Origin: Paragyromitra xinjiangensis
Lineage: Eukaryota; Ascomycota; Pezizomycetes; Pezizales; Discinaceae
Direction of reading: 5' to 3'
Length of the DNA stretch: 64,000 nucleotides
Assembly: GCA_038503065.1 (NCBI GenBank)
Contig: JBCAMK010000007.1
Location: forward strand, 1,426,001 to 1,490,000
The notes under the pieces are model-generated. The model was not told where the DNA came from and made no database searches. It saw nothing but the letters and a program-made list of their open reading frames with translations. Both the position numbers and the translations under genes were made by a program. The stretch's first letter is position 1; the number at the start of each line of letters is the position of its first letter. Positions 1 through 10,825 of this stretch are shown here, piece by piece.

Positions 1-1941
1 TTAAGATTTCTTGTGTATTCAGAAAGCGCTTTTGTGGATATGGCAAAGTTGGGGGACTATAGCGAGCAGTTCGTCTGGTATCGCAAAGCGCGGTAACACT
101 AAATATATTAACTAGCGAGCACTGATTCCGCCTCGTCACTAGCCTGCGGGAATATCGAGAGGGTTTAAAACGCCAACCCTGTTCCTGGAGAGGTAGAGGG
201 GACTGAGGGGGAAATCGACGGGTCGATGGCTGATCCAGAGACGAGAAACCGGGTTGTGGGGGGTGGGGGATTGGAGTGGTGGATCAGAGGAGGGGTTCCT
301 GAGTGATCATGGGTTATCGATAAGGGAACGGGATGCTGCATTTGTGATCCTGACATCGCTGCTTTTGGCTGACTAGAGGACTGTATTCTACATGTGCTTC
401 TAACGTCGGTAAAGGATAACCGTTGGGACTTGCAGAATGAGTAATACCTACTGTCGGTATACATTTCTGCCTTCGCACGATTACGTACACAGCAAGTCGC
501 AACCACGGGACGGGGTTTTAGCCTTTTCTTCGCCTATCGCAAATCGAACCGACAAGTTGTGGATTCTGAACCAACCAGCAAGGAAAGACCCTGTTCTTTA
601 CCCCACAGTCTCGTTTAAAGCTTCAAGCCACGACGAAATGCTTTTGCTGTTTGCTGCCTAGCAGAAGCAGTCGGCCAAAATCCCTCTTCTCCACAGAGCG
701 CTTGCTTCATCCCTCAATAGTGGCTGCACCTATCTTTAGATGGACGGGCAGACTTTTCGCGAGTCCCGAGGAGGAGATGGAGGTAGGGTACCTTATGTTA
801 TCCATGTTGAGTTGGTAGTAGCCGTGGAACATATCCTTTCCTCTGTTGTAGCTTTCTGTCATCTTACTAGGGCAAAAACAATTAGAGCCCGATGAGCCGG
901 TCGAATCTAACCCTGAAGAAATGCGGAGAGCTTGTTTTTCTTTGGCACCCATGGCCAGAGACACTAGGTCGCTGCCAAGATGAAGGAGGGTAAGCGAGTA
1001 GCTTTATCCTCAGTTCTCGTAACATAGACGAGGAATGTAGGTAGAAGATTTAGTTGGACTTCTATTTGCTCTATCAGCTATGCTGCTCTAAAGCATCACA
1101 AGGAATCATCTGCTCTAGCATACTGTGTCACTAGTTTTTGTCATGCAAACAAGCATCAGGTACATGTATGTTTTGATAGAGATGAGGAAAGAATAAGACC
1201 TTAACTTTAAGAAAACAAATTTTTAATTTACTTCCCCAAGAATTGCTACCCGACGAAGCTATTCCCAAGTATATACAGCAGATACACAAAAGAATTCCCT
1301 CCGCTTTTTCGCTTTCCCCACCCCAGCTTCCCCCCTCAGGCCAATCGTCCCAAAAGTAACCATGCCAACAGGTTATCTTAAGCAAGGACCAAAAAAAAGA
1401 CAAAAAAGACACCGACGTTTCCAAATACGATGTACTCTCCGATCGGCCGAGAAAAATCCTAATAAAGAAGGTCTGACGAAAAGTAACATGACCAGACCAA
1501 CAATAAAGTACTTAAGGGAAAGAAACAATCCCAATCAAACACCCGTTCACCCAAACAGATGTTGCTTACTCTCCCTCTCATCATCGCCTGAGTCAATCAA
1601 CCCGCCTCCATATCCATTTGACAACAAGCCACCGATAAAACAAAAGGGAAAACAAGACTTAACAGAGTGTCTAAGGAAGGGGTGGCAAATCAAACGATGG
1701 TTGATACAAAAGTCCAAGGAATGGCGTGGGGATAGGGTTTATATGTAGTTAAAGGAAGGAATAAGACCTAAAATCAAGGTCCGGACACGGAAAAAGAAAG
1801 GGAAAAAGACAATTAAAGGGGTATCAAAGAGAAAGTATACTTAGTGAAGGAGTGAAACACTTTTTGAGAGTCGCCTGAAGGCTCGAGTAAAGATAAACTT
1901 ATGTAGGACGAAGTTTTCTTACGTAGCGGCTTGACTGGTGT
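1..1941. other. Intergenic, no gene recognised
   Basis: I see no supported gene here. Open frames are short (up to 128 codons), have no recognisable domain, and several rely on non-ATG starts. The right part lies downstream of the minus-strand YTH gene and probably includes its 3' untranslated region. One copy of the TACATGTA palindrome is at 1161-1168. A gene fragment entering from the left edge cannot be excluded. Confidence 0.5.
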
Positions 1942-3962
1942 TTAGTTGAGAAAGTGTTCCTCGAATACTGCATATTTCGGCGCCGGATGTGGACTCTGGA
2001 GTAGACTGGAATTACTGACGTAATTGGTGAACACGCGCAGAATCGGATCACCGACATCAGAGTAGATCTCCTGGGTATCGCGGCAATTCGTGAAGGGTTT
2101 ATTGTCGTTGTTCCTACGTGTGAAGCGCGAAGTGTAAATGTTAGCCTATGAACTATTGATATATCTACAATACTTAGAAGAAAAGAGGATGGGTGATGAG
2201 GAAAGCATTTGAGAGACCTACACGATACGAAAATGACGCAGGTCACTGTTAAGGACATCCTTAACGATTTTCCACTGAACAGCAAAGCGGCCTCTCCAAC
2301 GTTTGTCAGACCAACAACCGGCATGAGCAGTGAGGTCAACAGGGCCAACCATCTCAGCAACTCCGCAGAATTTCCCGCTTGAGGTAGTATTAGTAATAAA
2401 ACATCGAAAGAGGTAAGCCAAACGAGATCTACCTTCCAGAGACTGAGAAGAACAAGTAGATAGGGCCTTTCCTACGAGGATCACGGAACGCTTTGTCAAG
2501 ACGTTGGTTTCCGAGGTCGGTGGACGTCCAGATGCCATGCTTAAGGGAAGCGAAAACATCGAGCTCGCAGTTGGACTTAATAACAAAGTAGCGAACCTGA
2601 ATAGGACGTGACTTATTAGTACTGGCAGACTCGGATTTCTAGATTTTTCTCGTTGACACTTCTAGGCATTGATATCGACAAGCACACTTAAAGTGGAAGA
2701 TATCGGATGAATCTTACAAAGTTAGGGATGATTTCGATCGGCGCGTTAAGGGCGTGCCCCATCACGGCCCACCCCTCACTCAAGGCGAGCTGCAGGGCAC
2801 CATCACCGCGCTTGAATCCTTTTCTCTTACGTCCATCTTTGTCATGGGTGTCTGTCAGGTCAGAAGAAACAACAAGATCCTTCTGCAGTCCCCCTTGGTC
2901 ATGGCAACTCTGTAGGCTATGGCTGCCGCTGGAGTGACTGAAATTTCTAGGTCTGTCCATGTAAGCAGCGATGTGTTCATACTCCTGGAGGTCCTCGATC
3001 AGTTGCTTGCCAGACATAGGAGGGATCTGTGGTCCAGAAATAGGTCTCATAGCAGGAATTGGGCTGGCCAGGCGAAGCTGAACTCCGTTAGCATTGGCAT
3101 TGATGACATCACATTGCGCCTGTTTCTCCAAGTTAAGATCCATAAACGCTTCGAGTCCCCCAGGAAATAGTGAGTCCTCGAAACTCTTCCGAGTGTAAGC
3201 ATCAAGCTCCTCTCTAGTATTCCATATACGTCCACGATCCTCTCTGGTAAGACCGTATGAACGACGAGGAGAAGACCACTCAGCTTGAGTTGTAAGCTTT
3301 GGAAGCGGCTCAGTATGTTCCTTTCTAAGTTTCGGGGACTGCTTCCTCAATTCTTCTTCATAAAGTAACCACAGATCGTCTGTGATATTCGCGGTTGCGG
3401 GGAATCTGACGTTATTAAGCGCCGAAGTGGTTGAAGTGGGGTCACTATTGCTTATGTTGAGCTTTGGTACAGGTCTTGAGATTGGTTGTTGTTTTGAAGA
3501 GTACCTAGTCATATAAGATTCCTCATGCTGCTGAGGAACACCAAAGAAGGCCCTACGAGCAGGAAAGGGAATTCGCTTAGAAGAGACACCATAAATATAG
3601 CCCATGCTATTCACGCTATTCATGCTGCCGACGTGCGAAGAAGCAGTGGCATAATACGGAAAGGTGGCAGAGCTATCATTGGTGCAAAGATTGTTGACAT
3701 AACTATCATTGACAGAGTTATCCTCCGTGGCCGACTGCAACATGGTGCTGCTTCCAGTGTTGCGAATATCTGGGCTAAAGAGATCTAAAGTGCTGGCAGT
3801 AAGACGCAATCTCCTGTTAGGGGCCGTGTCGAACACATCGTAACCAGAAAAATCGCTCTCTAAGTTAGACTCAGTTCTTCTCCAAATAGATCTCGAGCGA
3901 TAAGGCTCTATCGCGCTTCTAGGAAGTGTTTGATAGAGATTGAAATTAGTCATTGTAGCCAT
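1942..3962 (-). CDS. YTH-domain RNA-binding protein (m6A reader)
   Basis: Predicted 592-aa protein from four exons: 3962-2718, 2638-2433, 2377-2222 and 2113-1942. Introns of 79, 55 and 108 nt all join in frame. The first exon gives a low-complexity, Ser/Asn/Thr-rich N-terminal region of 415 residues. The C-terminal third is a YTH domain: YFVIKS starts near residue 432, followed by GIW (W452), KGPIYLFFSV, FCGVAEM, CWSDKRW (W506 and W511), LRHFRIV and NKPFTNCRDTQE. The three tryptophans sit where the m6A-binding aromatic cage lies in this family, so the reader pocket looks intact. YTH proteins bind N6-methyladenosine in mRNA and affect decay or translation; the yeast member is Pho92/Mrb1. I chose ATG 3962. 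The frame stays open 23 codons upstream without an ATG, through a 24-nt tandem duplication. The gene is head to head with HOP1. Domain identity is firm; the exact N-terminus is less so. Confidence 0.88.
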
Positions 3963-5185
3963 TTTGAGCAAGTCTTTGGGGCTATTTAAAGGAAGGTCTT
4001 CAGGGAGATTTAAAGGAAGTATCACTATCAAAGTGAGGTGTGGCTATCTGACTAGAGAGACTGTGGGTATCCTGAAGAGGAGTCGGGGATTTAGCGGGAG
4101 ATTAAGGATCTGGTAGGGAAAAAGGATTGCGAGAAGTGAAGAGAGGAGGAGAGGAGGAAGTGGGAGGAAGGGTATAAGTAGAAAAAAGTTTGCGTGAGGG
4201 CAATTTCCACCCTCAGCCCTCCTATTCTGGAAGAACAACTTTGGTTGGCAGTGGAGAGATACCCCCTGTTGCCAGATTCCGTTGCGAGCTAGGGTTTTGT
4301 TCCTAGCAAATAGTTTCGATTCTATCATCTTTGCCAGCTCGTGAGTGGTTGGTGCCCCACAAAATCAGTTCCTTAGAATGGCTTCGCTGTGCCTTTCACC
4401 GACATAAGCGGTTAGGTGGCGGCCTATCACCTGCCCATAAAATTATCAGTATTATCTCTGTCCCGTGGAATATTGGGGGCTGAGGTTTCATGAAATTTGG
4501 TTTGTGGTGTTGTGACGTACCAGTTGTTTCTATAAACCTCCTTCCAGTACTTGTGCTAATTTATAAAGAGTAAAACCCTAAACACTACAATGGTAGATCT
4601 ATCGTGCAGTTTCATTGAAAGTTGAAGTCCTTTGACCGAAAGTGTATGAATGGCGATAGTGTTTATCGTGGGTTGAAAGGTCAACAGTTCTCAGGTGCGT
4701 ATCGACGACCTATGAGGTCTAAGTGAACCCTAGTCTCGTGCCCAGCCCCATACACGCAGCTTTCTGCGTACCGTGAACCCACACATGGGAACAATACGGA
4801 ACTAACTATTCACACACAGACCTTATTCGCCTCCTCTCATGAGCTATAAGATTGATATCAAGGAAAATTTTCAAAAAATAAGCTTTTGTCAGCTCTCTTG
4901 AACTATATATAATCTCAACCACTTCGTACCCTCATATTCCCCCAGAACTATTCCCAATTATCCATCTATTTTCAACTCCATCATAGCCCTTTAGTTGATT
5001 ATAAGCAGGCCTGCAAGTAGACTGAGTAACTCTCCGGTTCGGTTACTTCTTTTATGGTTCTTCATATATTCATCCTCCTACACATCTATACCTTCGCTTT
5101 CTTCACCTTTATATACCTCTTCACCCAAAGCACCAGGCACCAGTCGATTAGCGACGTTAAAGATAGACCTGATAATTTCTTTGAT
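3963..5185. promoter_or_regulatory. Shared intergenic region between YTH gene and HOP1
   Basis: These 1.2 kb separate two divergently transcribed genes and must hold both promoters. Next to the YTH start is a 24-nt tandem duplication (about 3973-4020). A CACAAAA heptamer near 4357-4363 matches the core of the Ndt80 mid-meiotic element (CRCAAAW), but a 7-mer match is weak. The 4900-5180 part is pyrimidine-rich, as expected for the HOP1 leader. An open frame at 4044-4328 (minus) has no recognisable product. Confidence 0.5.
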
Positions 5186-8100
5186 ATGGCAATTGGGCAA
5201 GCTCTTCTCATCAAACCTCCAAAGCCGAAGACTGCTCCGCAACAGCGGCAGGGTCAAGAAACACAGAAAGCTGCAGTATTTCAGGAGCAGTCGCTGAAAT
5301 TCGAGCAAAGCCTCGAGCTCGTTCAAACTCTCCTTGGTGCCTCGGTGAGCTTGACATCTAATGTTTTTCTCAGGCATTGTGAATGGACTAACAGATTCCA
5401 TAAGATCGGTTGTTTGTCTTTCCTTCGGTAAGCAATATCAAGACTTTCTCAAGTTCCTTGTGCTCCAACACCCCCCAGAATCCAGTGAACGACTCAACCG
5501 ATTCAAATTATTGATTGTCAAATAGTGGACTTCTTCCCGAGGAGTGCTTCGTTGAAAAACGTTACGGTGGTAAATCTTCCGCTGCAATCAGTTATCATTC
5601 TTTCACCAGCGACCTTGAAGATGAATCGTTTAAGAAAACTCAATCAAACTCCGGAACCCGAGTAAAGAGATTAAGAAGAGGTTATTCTGGAGAGGCAGAT
5701 CAACTTTTAGATTGGCTTGTATAGTCCTTGTCAGTTGCATCTAGGAATTAATTGAAAACTCACGAATCTTCTTCAAGGAAATCGGTATATTCGACGCTCT
5801 CAAAATGGGCTATCTTAAAGCCGTCCAACTAGCAATCTATGTGGATAAGGAACACCCAGACATCATAGTTGAGTCATATACCTTTTCGTTTTCCTACCGT
5901 GACCAGGAAGATGGAACTTCCACTATTAGTCTTCGGGTTACCGATATCACCGGACGCGGCGTCACGGTGGAAGATGCAAACAAAAATCTTCAGTTAATGA
6001 TGAGGAGGTTGATTGTTATTACCCAGGCGAGTTTCTCTGTGTATCATGAAGTAATCACAAGCTTATACAGAAATTCCCTTTCAGAACCTTCCTCCCCTAC
6101 CTGGTAGGTAGATGCTATTTATACTTGATAATTCCTACTATAATACAATACAATTTACTAACTTGCGCTAGACCAACGTTGGCTCACAATTCGCCTTCAC
6201 TATTTGGATCACACTCCAACTAATTACGATCCTCCGAGCTTTGTCCGCGTCTCTGAAAAATCCCCGGCTCTCAAATTCCATGAAAGTGAAGCCAAAGAAG
6301 TTGAGAAACTAGATGTTGGAGGCTTGAATGCAGGTTTCCATACGTCAGTTCCCTGGTATAACAATCCAAACCTATTACCGAGCTGATATTATATTATTCT
6401 TTCAGTGTATCCCTCAAGATATCAAGCATGAATGACACCGATACTCAGGAGCGCCCAAAGCGCCGCCGTGGCTCGAGATTTGTCTACGCAGATGTCGACA
6501 TCGAAGCACCTCAGTTCACTGTAGATACTTCCAAGCCATTCGCTAGAACACAAGCCACTTCCACGAAGGAATCATCCCTCAGGCCTGCAACCAATGAGCG
6601 TGTCAACACCGAGTTTACGAAGCCCGCCGACAGCCGCTCGCTGCGTAACCCAACTATTAACGAAGGTGCATCAGTTGCCAGCCGTCAAATCACAGAAGTT
6701 ACCAGACGTGATATCCAGGAAAAGATGTTTCTTCGTGGCATGCTTCGCCAGGCAACACGAGAGAACGATTTGATTGCGACTCAACCACTTTCACTTGCAA
6801 TTTCCCGCACAACCCTCGATGACAGACAGCTCATCTCTCCAAGGGATGAATCATTTTTAACTCCAATTCTTGATTCACAGACCCCTAGTAATAGCCCTAC
6901 CACCGACCCTGTTAGTCTATTTCTAGCTTCAGAACTCATGCCTACCCAAACAAAACCGCTTCAGCAACAGGCTCCCAGTTCTCTGAAAAGAACTCCTCTT
7001 GACAAAGTTTCTGACGCCGACATCCCCCAACGCCAAAGCCCTCGCAATAAAGATGCCTGCAACCAAGAAGTTACTACCACCTTACAGAATCCTCTAGCTC
7101 GGGCCGAGAACGCTATCGAATCAGTAGACAAAAATATGGCCAAACTGAAACTTTCAAAAGCCAAGACAACAGAACTAAAAAAGATAAGCGGGAGCGGAAA
7201 TACTAATAGAAAAGACAGGACAGTTAATAACAGCACAGTGAATAGGAGGCCCGATGACCATATTAACTGTGAGTGTGGCGATGAAAGATATGAAGAAGAC
7301 ACTGTTTGCTGCGATAATTGTGATGAGTGGCAGCATACCGATTGTTATGGGTTCACTTCAGCGAAGGACATTCGCATTCCCGACTATCATGTCTGTTATA
7401 GCTGCCTTCTTGGGAAAAACGAAGGCAAGCTCCTTGAGGAAATGCGAAATATGGCACTCTTCCGAAGGGCCCTGAAGACCATTCGGAACCAAGGCACTTT
7501 TCCATCATCAAACAAGATCTTTGCTAACAAACTTGGTGTGTACCTTATCGTCCCTGCAAATTCATTCCTTACTGGGAACCTTTAAGGCCTAACAGTTAGA
7601 TAATAGGATGTGACTTGCCAACAGCGTTACAGATCACGAGACGCTTAGAGAATGAGGGTTTCATCTTAAATGACGTTGCTAAAGCAAAAATCCACAAAAA
7701 GAAAGCATATAAAGTTGTGAAAACGGACGAGATCAAGCAACTTATGGATAGGGAATATTTTGACCCTTTGAAGAAGATATCCCACCATGTCAGTACTCAC
7801 AATCAGCAATCCTTAGTATGAGTGCGTTAGACTAATGCTTAGGTTGAAGTTCGAAAATCCAACCGCTCCAAACATCATACGTGAATCGCTTCTGGGAGAA
7901 ACCCCCTCTTTGGCAATACCTCCACCGAATACTATCCCAGCTAGTCCGACCAATATCGTGGCCGAGAATTCGCAACTTGGGAAATTTGGGCATGCCACCA
8001 AAGACGCCAATCTTCTCCCCCAACTGAAGACCTACGCTCAGATTTCCAATGCCGACGCGGATTCTACTGCCGATGAGGAAGACGAATCGCCTACACAGAG

Positions 8101-8465
8101 AACTACTCAGAACAGTACCATTGGTTACGAGCCCGCGATGCATCGTTTCAAGAGTTCGAATCGCTCTAATATTACCAGTCTCGCTTATAATAGTCCTATG
8201 GCAATGCAGAAGCCTCTTTTTGAGATTGCAGAATCGCCAGAGCCCATGGAAATTGATATTGTCGAAGAATCACAAGTCCTTGGCGACTTGCTCATACAAA
8301 CAGCTGATGAGACCCTGGGTCGACCGCGTGTGAATATTGGCGGGGTACTACAAGATATTTTCGTCGGTGAGGAACTGGGAGATAGAAGACTTTGATGTGC
8401 CTCGGCCTCGAAAACGGACACTGCTACATGAATATTACCGGAAGGAACAAATTATAGAAAACTAG
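5186..8465 (+). CDS. HOP1: HORMA-domain meiotic axis protein Hop1 with PHD finger
   Basis: Hop1 is a component of the meiotic chromosome axis that promotes double-strand breaks and inter-homolog recombination. Exons: 5186-5344, 5405-5427, 5526-5718, 5778-6026, 6085-6103, 6172-6343, 6406-7535, 7607-7788, then from 7850. The HORMA domain spans roughly residues 15-255, with QTLLGAS-IGCLSFLR-GLLPEECF, DWLEIGIFDAL and QRWLTIRLHY. Near residues 558-610 is a C4HC3 PHD finger (CECGDE, CCDNCDEWQH, CYSC), as in other Hop1 proteins; a basic winged-helix-like stretch (LPTALQITRRLENEGF) follows. Intron 4 (6027-6084) starts with GC, and no GT site keeps the frame. The 3' end is uncertain. Read straight through, exon 9 stops at 8395 (890 aa). 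A weak intron 8330-8381 instead leads into a coding-looking tail (EDFDVPRPRKRTLLHEYY) that stops at 8465 (896 aa). I prefer the longer form. Expression is probably meiosis-limited (inference). Confidence 0.9.
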
Positions 8466-9270
8466 CCAAAGAGATCTTACTGCGGAAAACGCGGTAGTGG
8501 AGGAACACCAGTTTATATTATTGCGAACATACTTCCAGGCTACTCTTTGCGCCAAAGAAAACATACGAACACCTACTTTTTATCGCGTCTTTTACGCCCC
8601 CCGCTAAGCTCGTTGCCTATCATCCTTTCTTATTTATGTTTAACTATTGAGGAATTTTCACACGAGGAAGCAAGAACCAAAAGCATTAGAGCTTTTGATA
8701 ATAAAAGCTAAACATAATCGAAATTGATGGACGCTTCAAGTTGCCGTTGTGATGTGATCTATAGCCTCCCTCTCTTCCTTCCCGAGTTAAGATCAGGTTT
8801 CCCAAGTGTTATATCTAAAATATATTAAGCCCTTGTATAGCTTTCTGCATCCTGTCGGAGAGATCACCACTCTTAGCCACCAGAAACATATCATCGATGA
8901 TCATGAAAAATCACTCGCATAGAACCCGTTCACATCGATAGTTCTTCACCCACCTACATCCCTAGCTACCAGTATAATATGTTCCGCAAGAAGAAAGGAA
9001 GATATTAGTAAGGCCTAACTCAGAAGTTGTTATCCCAGCCTTTGAGATAATAACCTACGACCAATATAAGTTGTAAACATTTTTTATTCCTTACCCTTGA
9101 TTCGTTAATTGTACTAGACATCACCCCAACTATCTCAACCCCCAGCTAGCACACCCTTCAACAAATTCTTCCCTCACTAGATGTTTCAAACCCAGAGCTG
9201 ATGTCAACCCTCAAACATACTAATGCATCAAACGCATCAAACGCCTCGCCTACATCCCACTTCAACAATC
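8466..9270. other. Intergenic between convergent HOP1 and MYND gene
   Basis: The two flanking genes point toward each other, so this should hold their 3' ends. I see no gene, RNA or repeat of note apart from a short 12-nt palindrome (ATCATCGATGAT) near 8889-8900. Confidence 0.5.
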
Positions 9271-10104
9271 TCAACCCAGATTACACATAGCCAATATAAC
9301 CGCTGTCGACTCATCTTCACCATTGACATCTCCCACATACCCCAACCACCCCTCACCCAGCTTCTTCCAACAAACAGGCGATTGGCTTTGGTCAACTCCT
9401 CTCGACGCAAATACCAAACTTTGTGTAGCGCTCCGCTCATCCGGCACATAAATCCTATCCCCCACATCAACCCCCTCCAATGACACCGCCTTCTGACTAT
9501 AGCCCTCCGCCAGCTTCCCATTCCCCTTAAACCTCCCATCCAAGACATTAGCTTTATTCAAATACACAACCGCACGATGATAATCCCCATACGTCCACGG
9601 CAATCCAATAGAATCTCGCATGAACCTATCAAACGCATCCGGCCTCGTAAAGCACGCAAACGAAGCCCCTAAAACCAGCGTTCCCCCTTCCTTCGCATAC
9701 ACAACCACCTTCTCCCTTAGGTCCTTGAACTTCTTTGAGCTCAACGTCGCTCCATCTGCGAGTACCACAGCACGCAGATTATCTGTCTCGATGAGAGACT
9801 TCATCGCGTCTGCTGCCGTCTCGGAAATCACAACGTGTGCATAACGACGTAATCCAGCGAGGAGATGGGAGGAGGTTGTTTCGAGAAAATTTGCACTATC
9901 ACCAGCGGCAATGATGAGGATGGTGGGGAGCGATGGGTCTCGGCAGGTGGGCTTGTGGAGTTTCCAGTCTTGACGTTGGCAGTCGGTGGAGCAGTATGCG
10001 GTGGTTCTGCAGCGGGAGCATATCTTCATAGCTTGGCCGTTGATGCCAGTAGAGGTTTTGCTACAGGTGTGGCAGGAGGAGGTATTTGGTTGAGGGTTAG
10101 ACAT
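9271..10104 (-). CDS. MYND zinc-finger protein with amidotransferase-like C-terminal domain
   Basis: Single-exon 277-aa protein. Residues 11-50 form a MYND zinc finger with the C-x2-C ... C-x2-C-x4-YC-x3-C-x7-H-x3-C layout (CHTC, CSRC, AYCSTDC, HKPTC). MYND fingers mediate protein-protein contacts. The remainder starts as an alternating beta/alpha fold (PTILIIAAGDSA, LRAVVLADGA, GGTLVLGASFACF) that resembles the class I glutamine-amidotransferase / ThuA-like fold seen behind MYND fingers in some fungal proteins. I see no clear catalytic Cys-His-Glu triad, so enzymatic activity is not claimed. I chose ATG 10104 because the MYND finger follows directly and the upstream in-frame ATG (10167) lies before a (GGTT)5 repeat. 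It is tail to head behind YME1 on the same strand. Confidence 0.75.
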   Translation of the reverse strand: MSNPQPNTSSCHTCSKTSTGINGQAMKICSRCRTTAYCSTDCQRQDWKLHKPTCRDPSLPTILIIAAGDSANFLETTSSHLLAGLRRYAHVVISETAADAMKSLIETDNLRAVVLADGATLSSKKFKDLREKVVVYAKEGGTLVLGASFACFTRPDAFDRFMRDSIGLPWTYGDYHRAVVYLNKANVLDGRFKGNGKLAEGYSQKAVSLEGVDVGDRIYVPDERSATQSLVFASRGVDQSQSPVCWKKLGEGWLGYVGDVNGEDESTAVILAMCNLG

Positions 10105-10825
10105 TTTGCAGAGTGTTGAAGAGCTGGTTGGTTGGTTGGTTGGTTCTATGAGTATAATTATCTCCAACTCAGAGTTCTCTATGGCCGTACTATATCTCTA
10201 CCAAGCAGGGAAAATTGTAGTGGCTAGAAACAGCAATAGATATGCCTGAAGAAACGAAACAATTCACCGAAACTGGAACGTCAACGTCGAGGATGAAAAA
10301 CACGCTGTGCCTTTTTGTGTCTCCATTGACGTTGAAATAAGCTTCTTCGGCTCCCACATCCACATCCGTCCAGTCACAAAAATAATCGCCACGTGGATCA
10401 CCACATATTCATCCACATTCCTATTCTTTCCTCTATGAACATTGAGATTCCCCTCACCACAGACCCACCGACCACTCTCCAGTATTCCCGAGAATGATGC
10501 GCCATCCTAATGCGTAAAAAAACAGAAAAAAACATATTTGTACAAAATCGAATCAATGCAAGAACAGGAAAAAGAAAGGAAAAACAAAACCGAAATAAAA
10601 GCAGAAAAGGTTATTTTTTGGTTTCCCCCTACTCGCTACAAATCAAGGCCCTGTTCATCCCATCTACCCCGGGTAAAATAGAATAGCAAAGAAAAGAAAC
10701 CAATGATAAAACGATGCCTAACCGATAATATAAAAAAATAGCCGGAAATAAATGGGGAGGGGGGTGTTGAAGGTTAATGCACCAAGATCGATGATAAAAG
10801 AAAGCCTATAATAATCCCACCATGT
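10105..10825. other. Intergenic; YME1 3' flank and MYND-gene leader
   Basis: The part from about 10520 to 10800 is A-rich on the plus strand, that is T-rich in the sense of YME1, as expected for its 3' untranslated region. A (GGTT)5 repeat sits just before the MYND gene start. I see no further gene. Confidence 0.5.
10126..10145. repeat. (GGTT)5 microsatellite
   Basis: Five perfect GGTT units lie 21 bases upstream of the chosen MYND-gene start, probably in its 5' leader. Confidence 0.9.
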
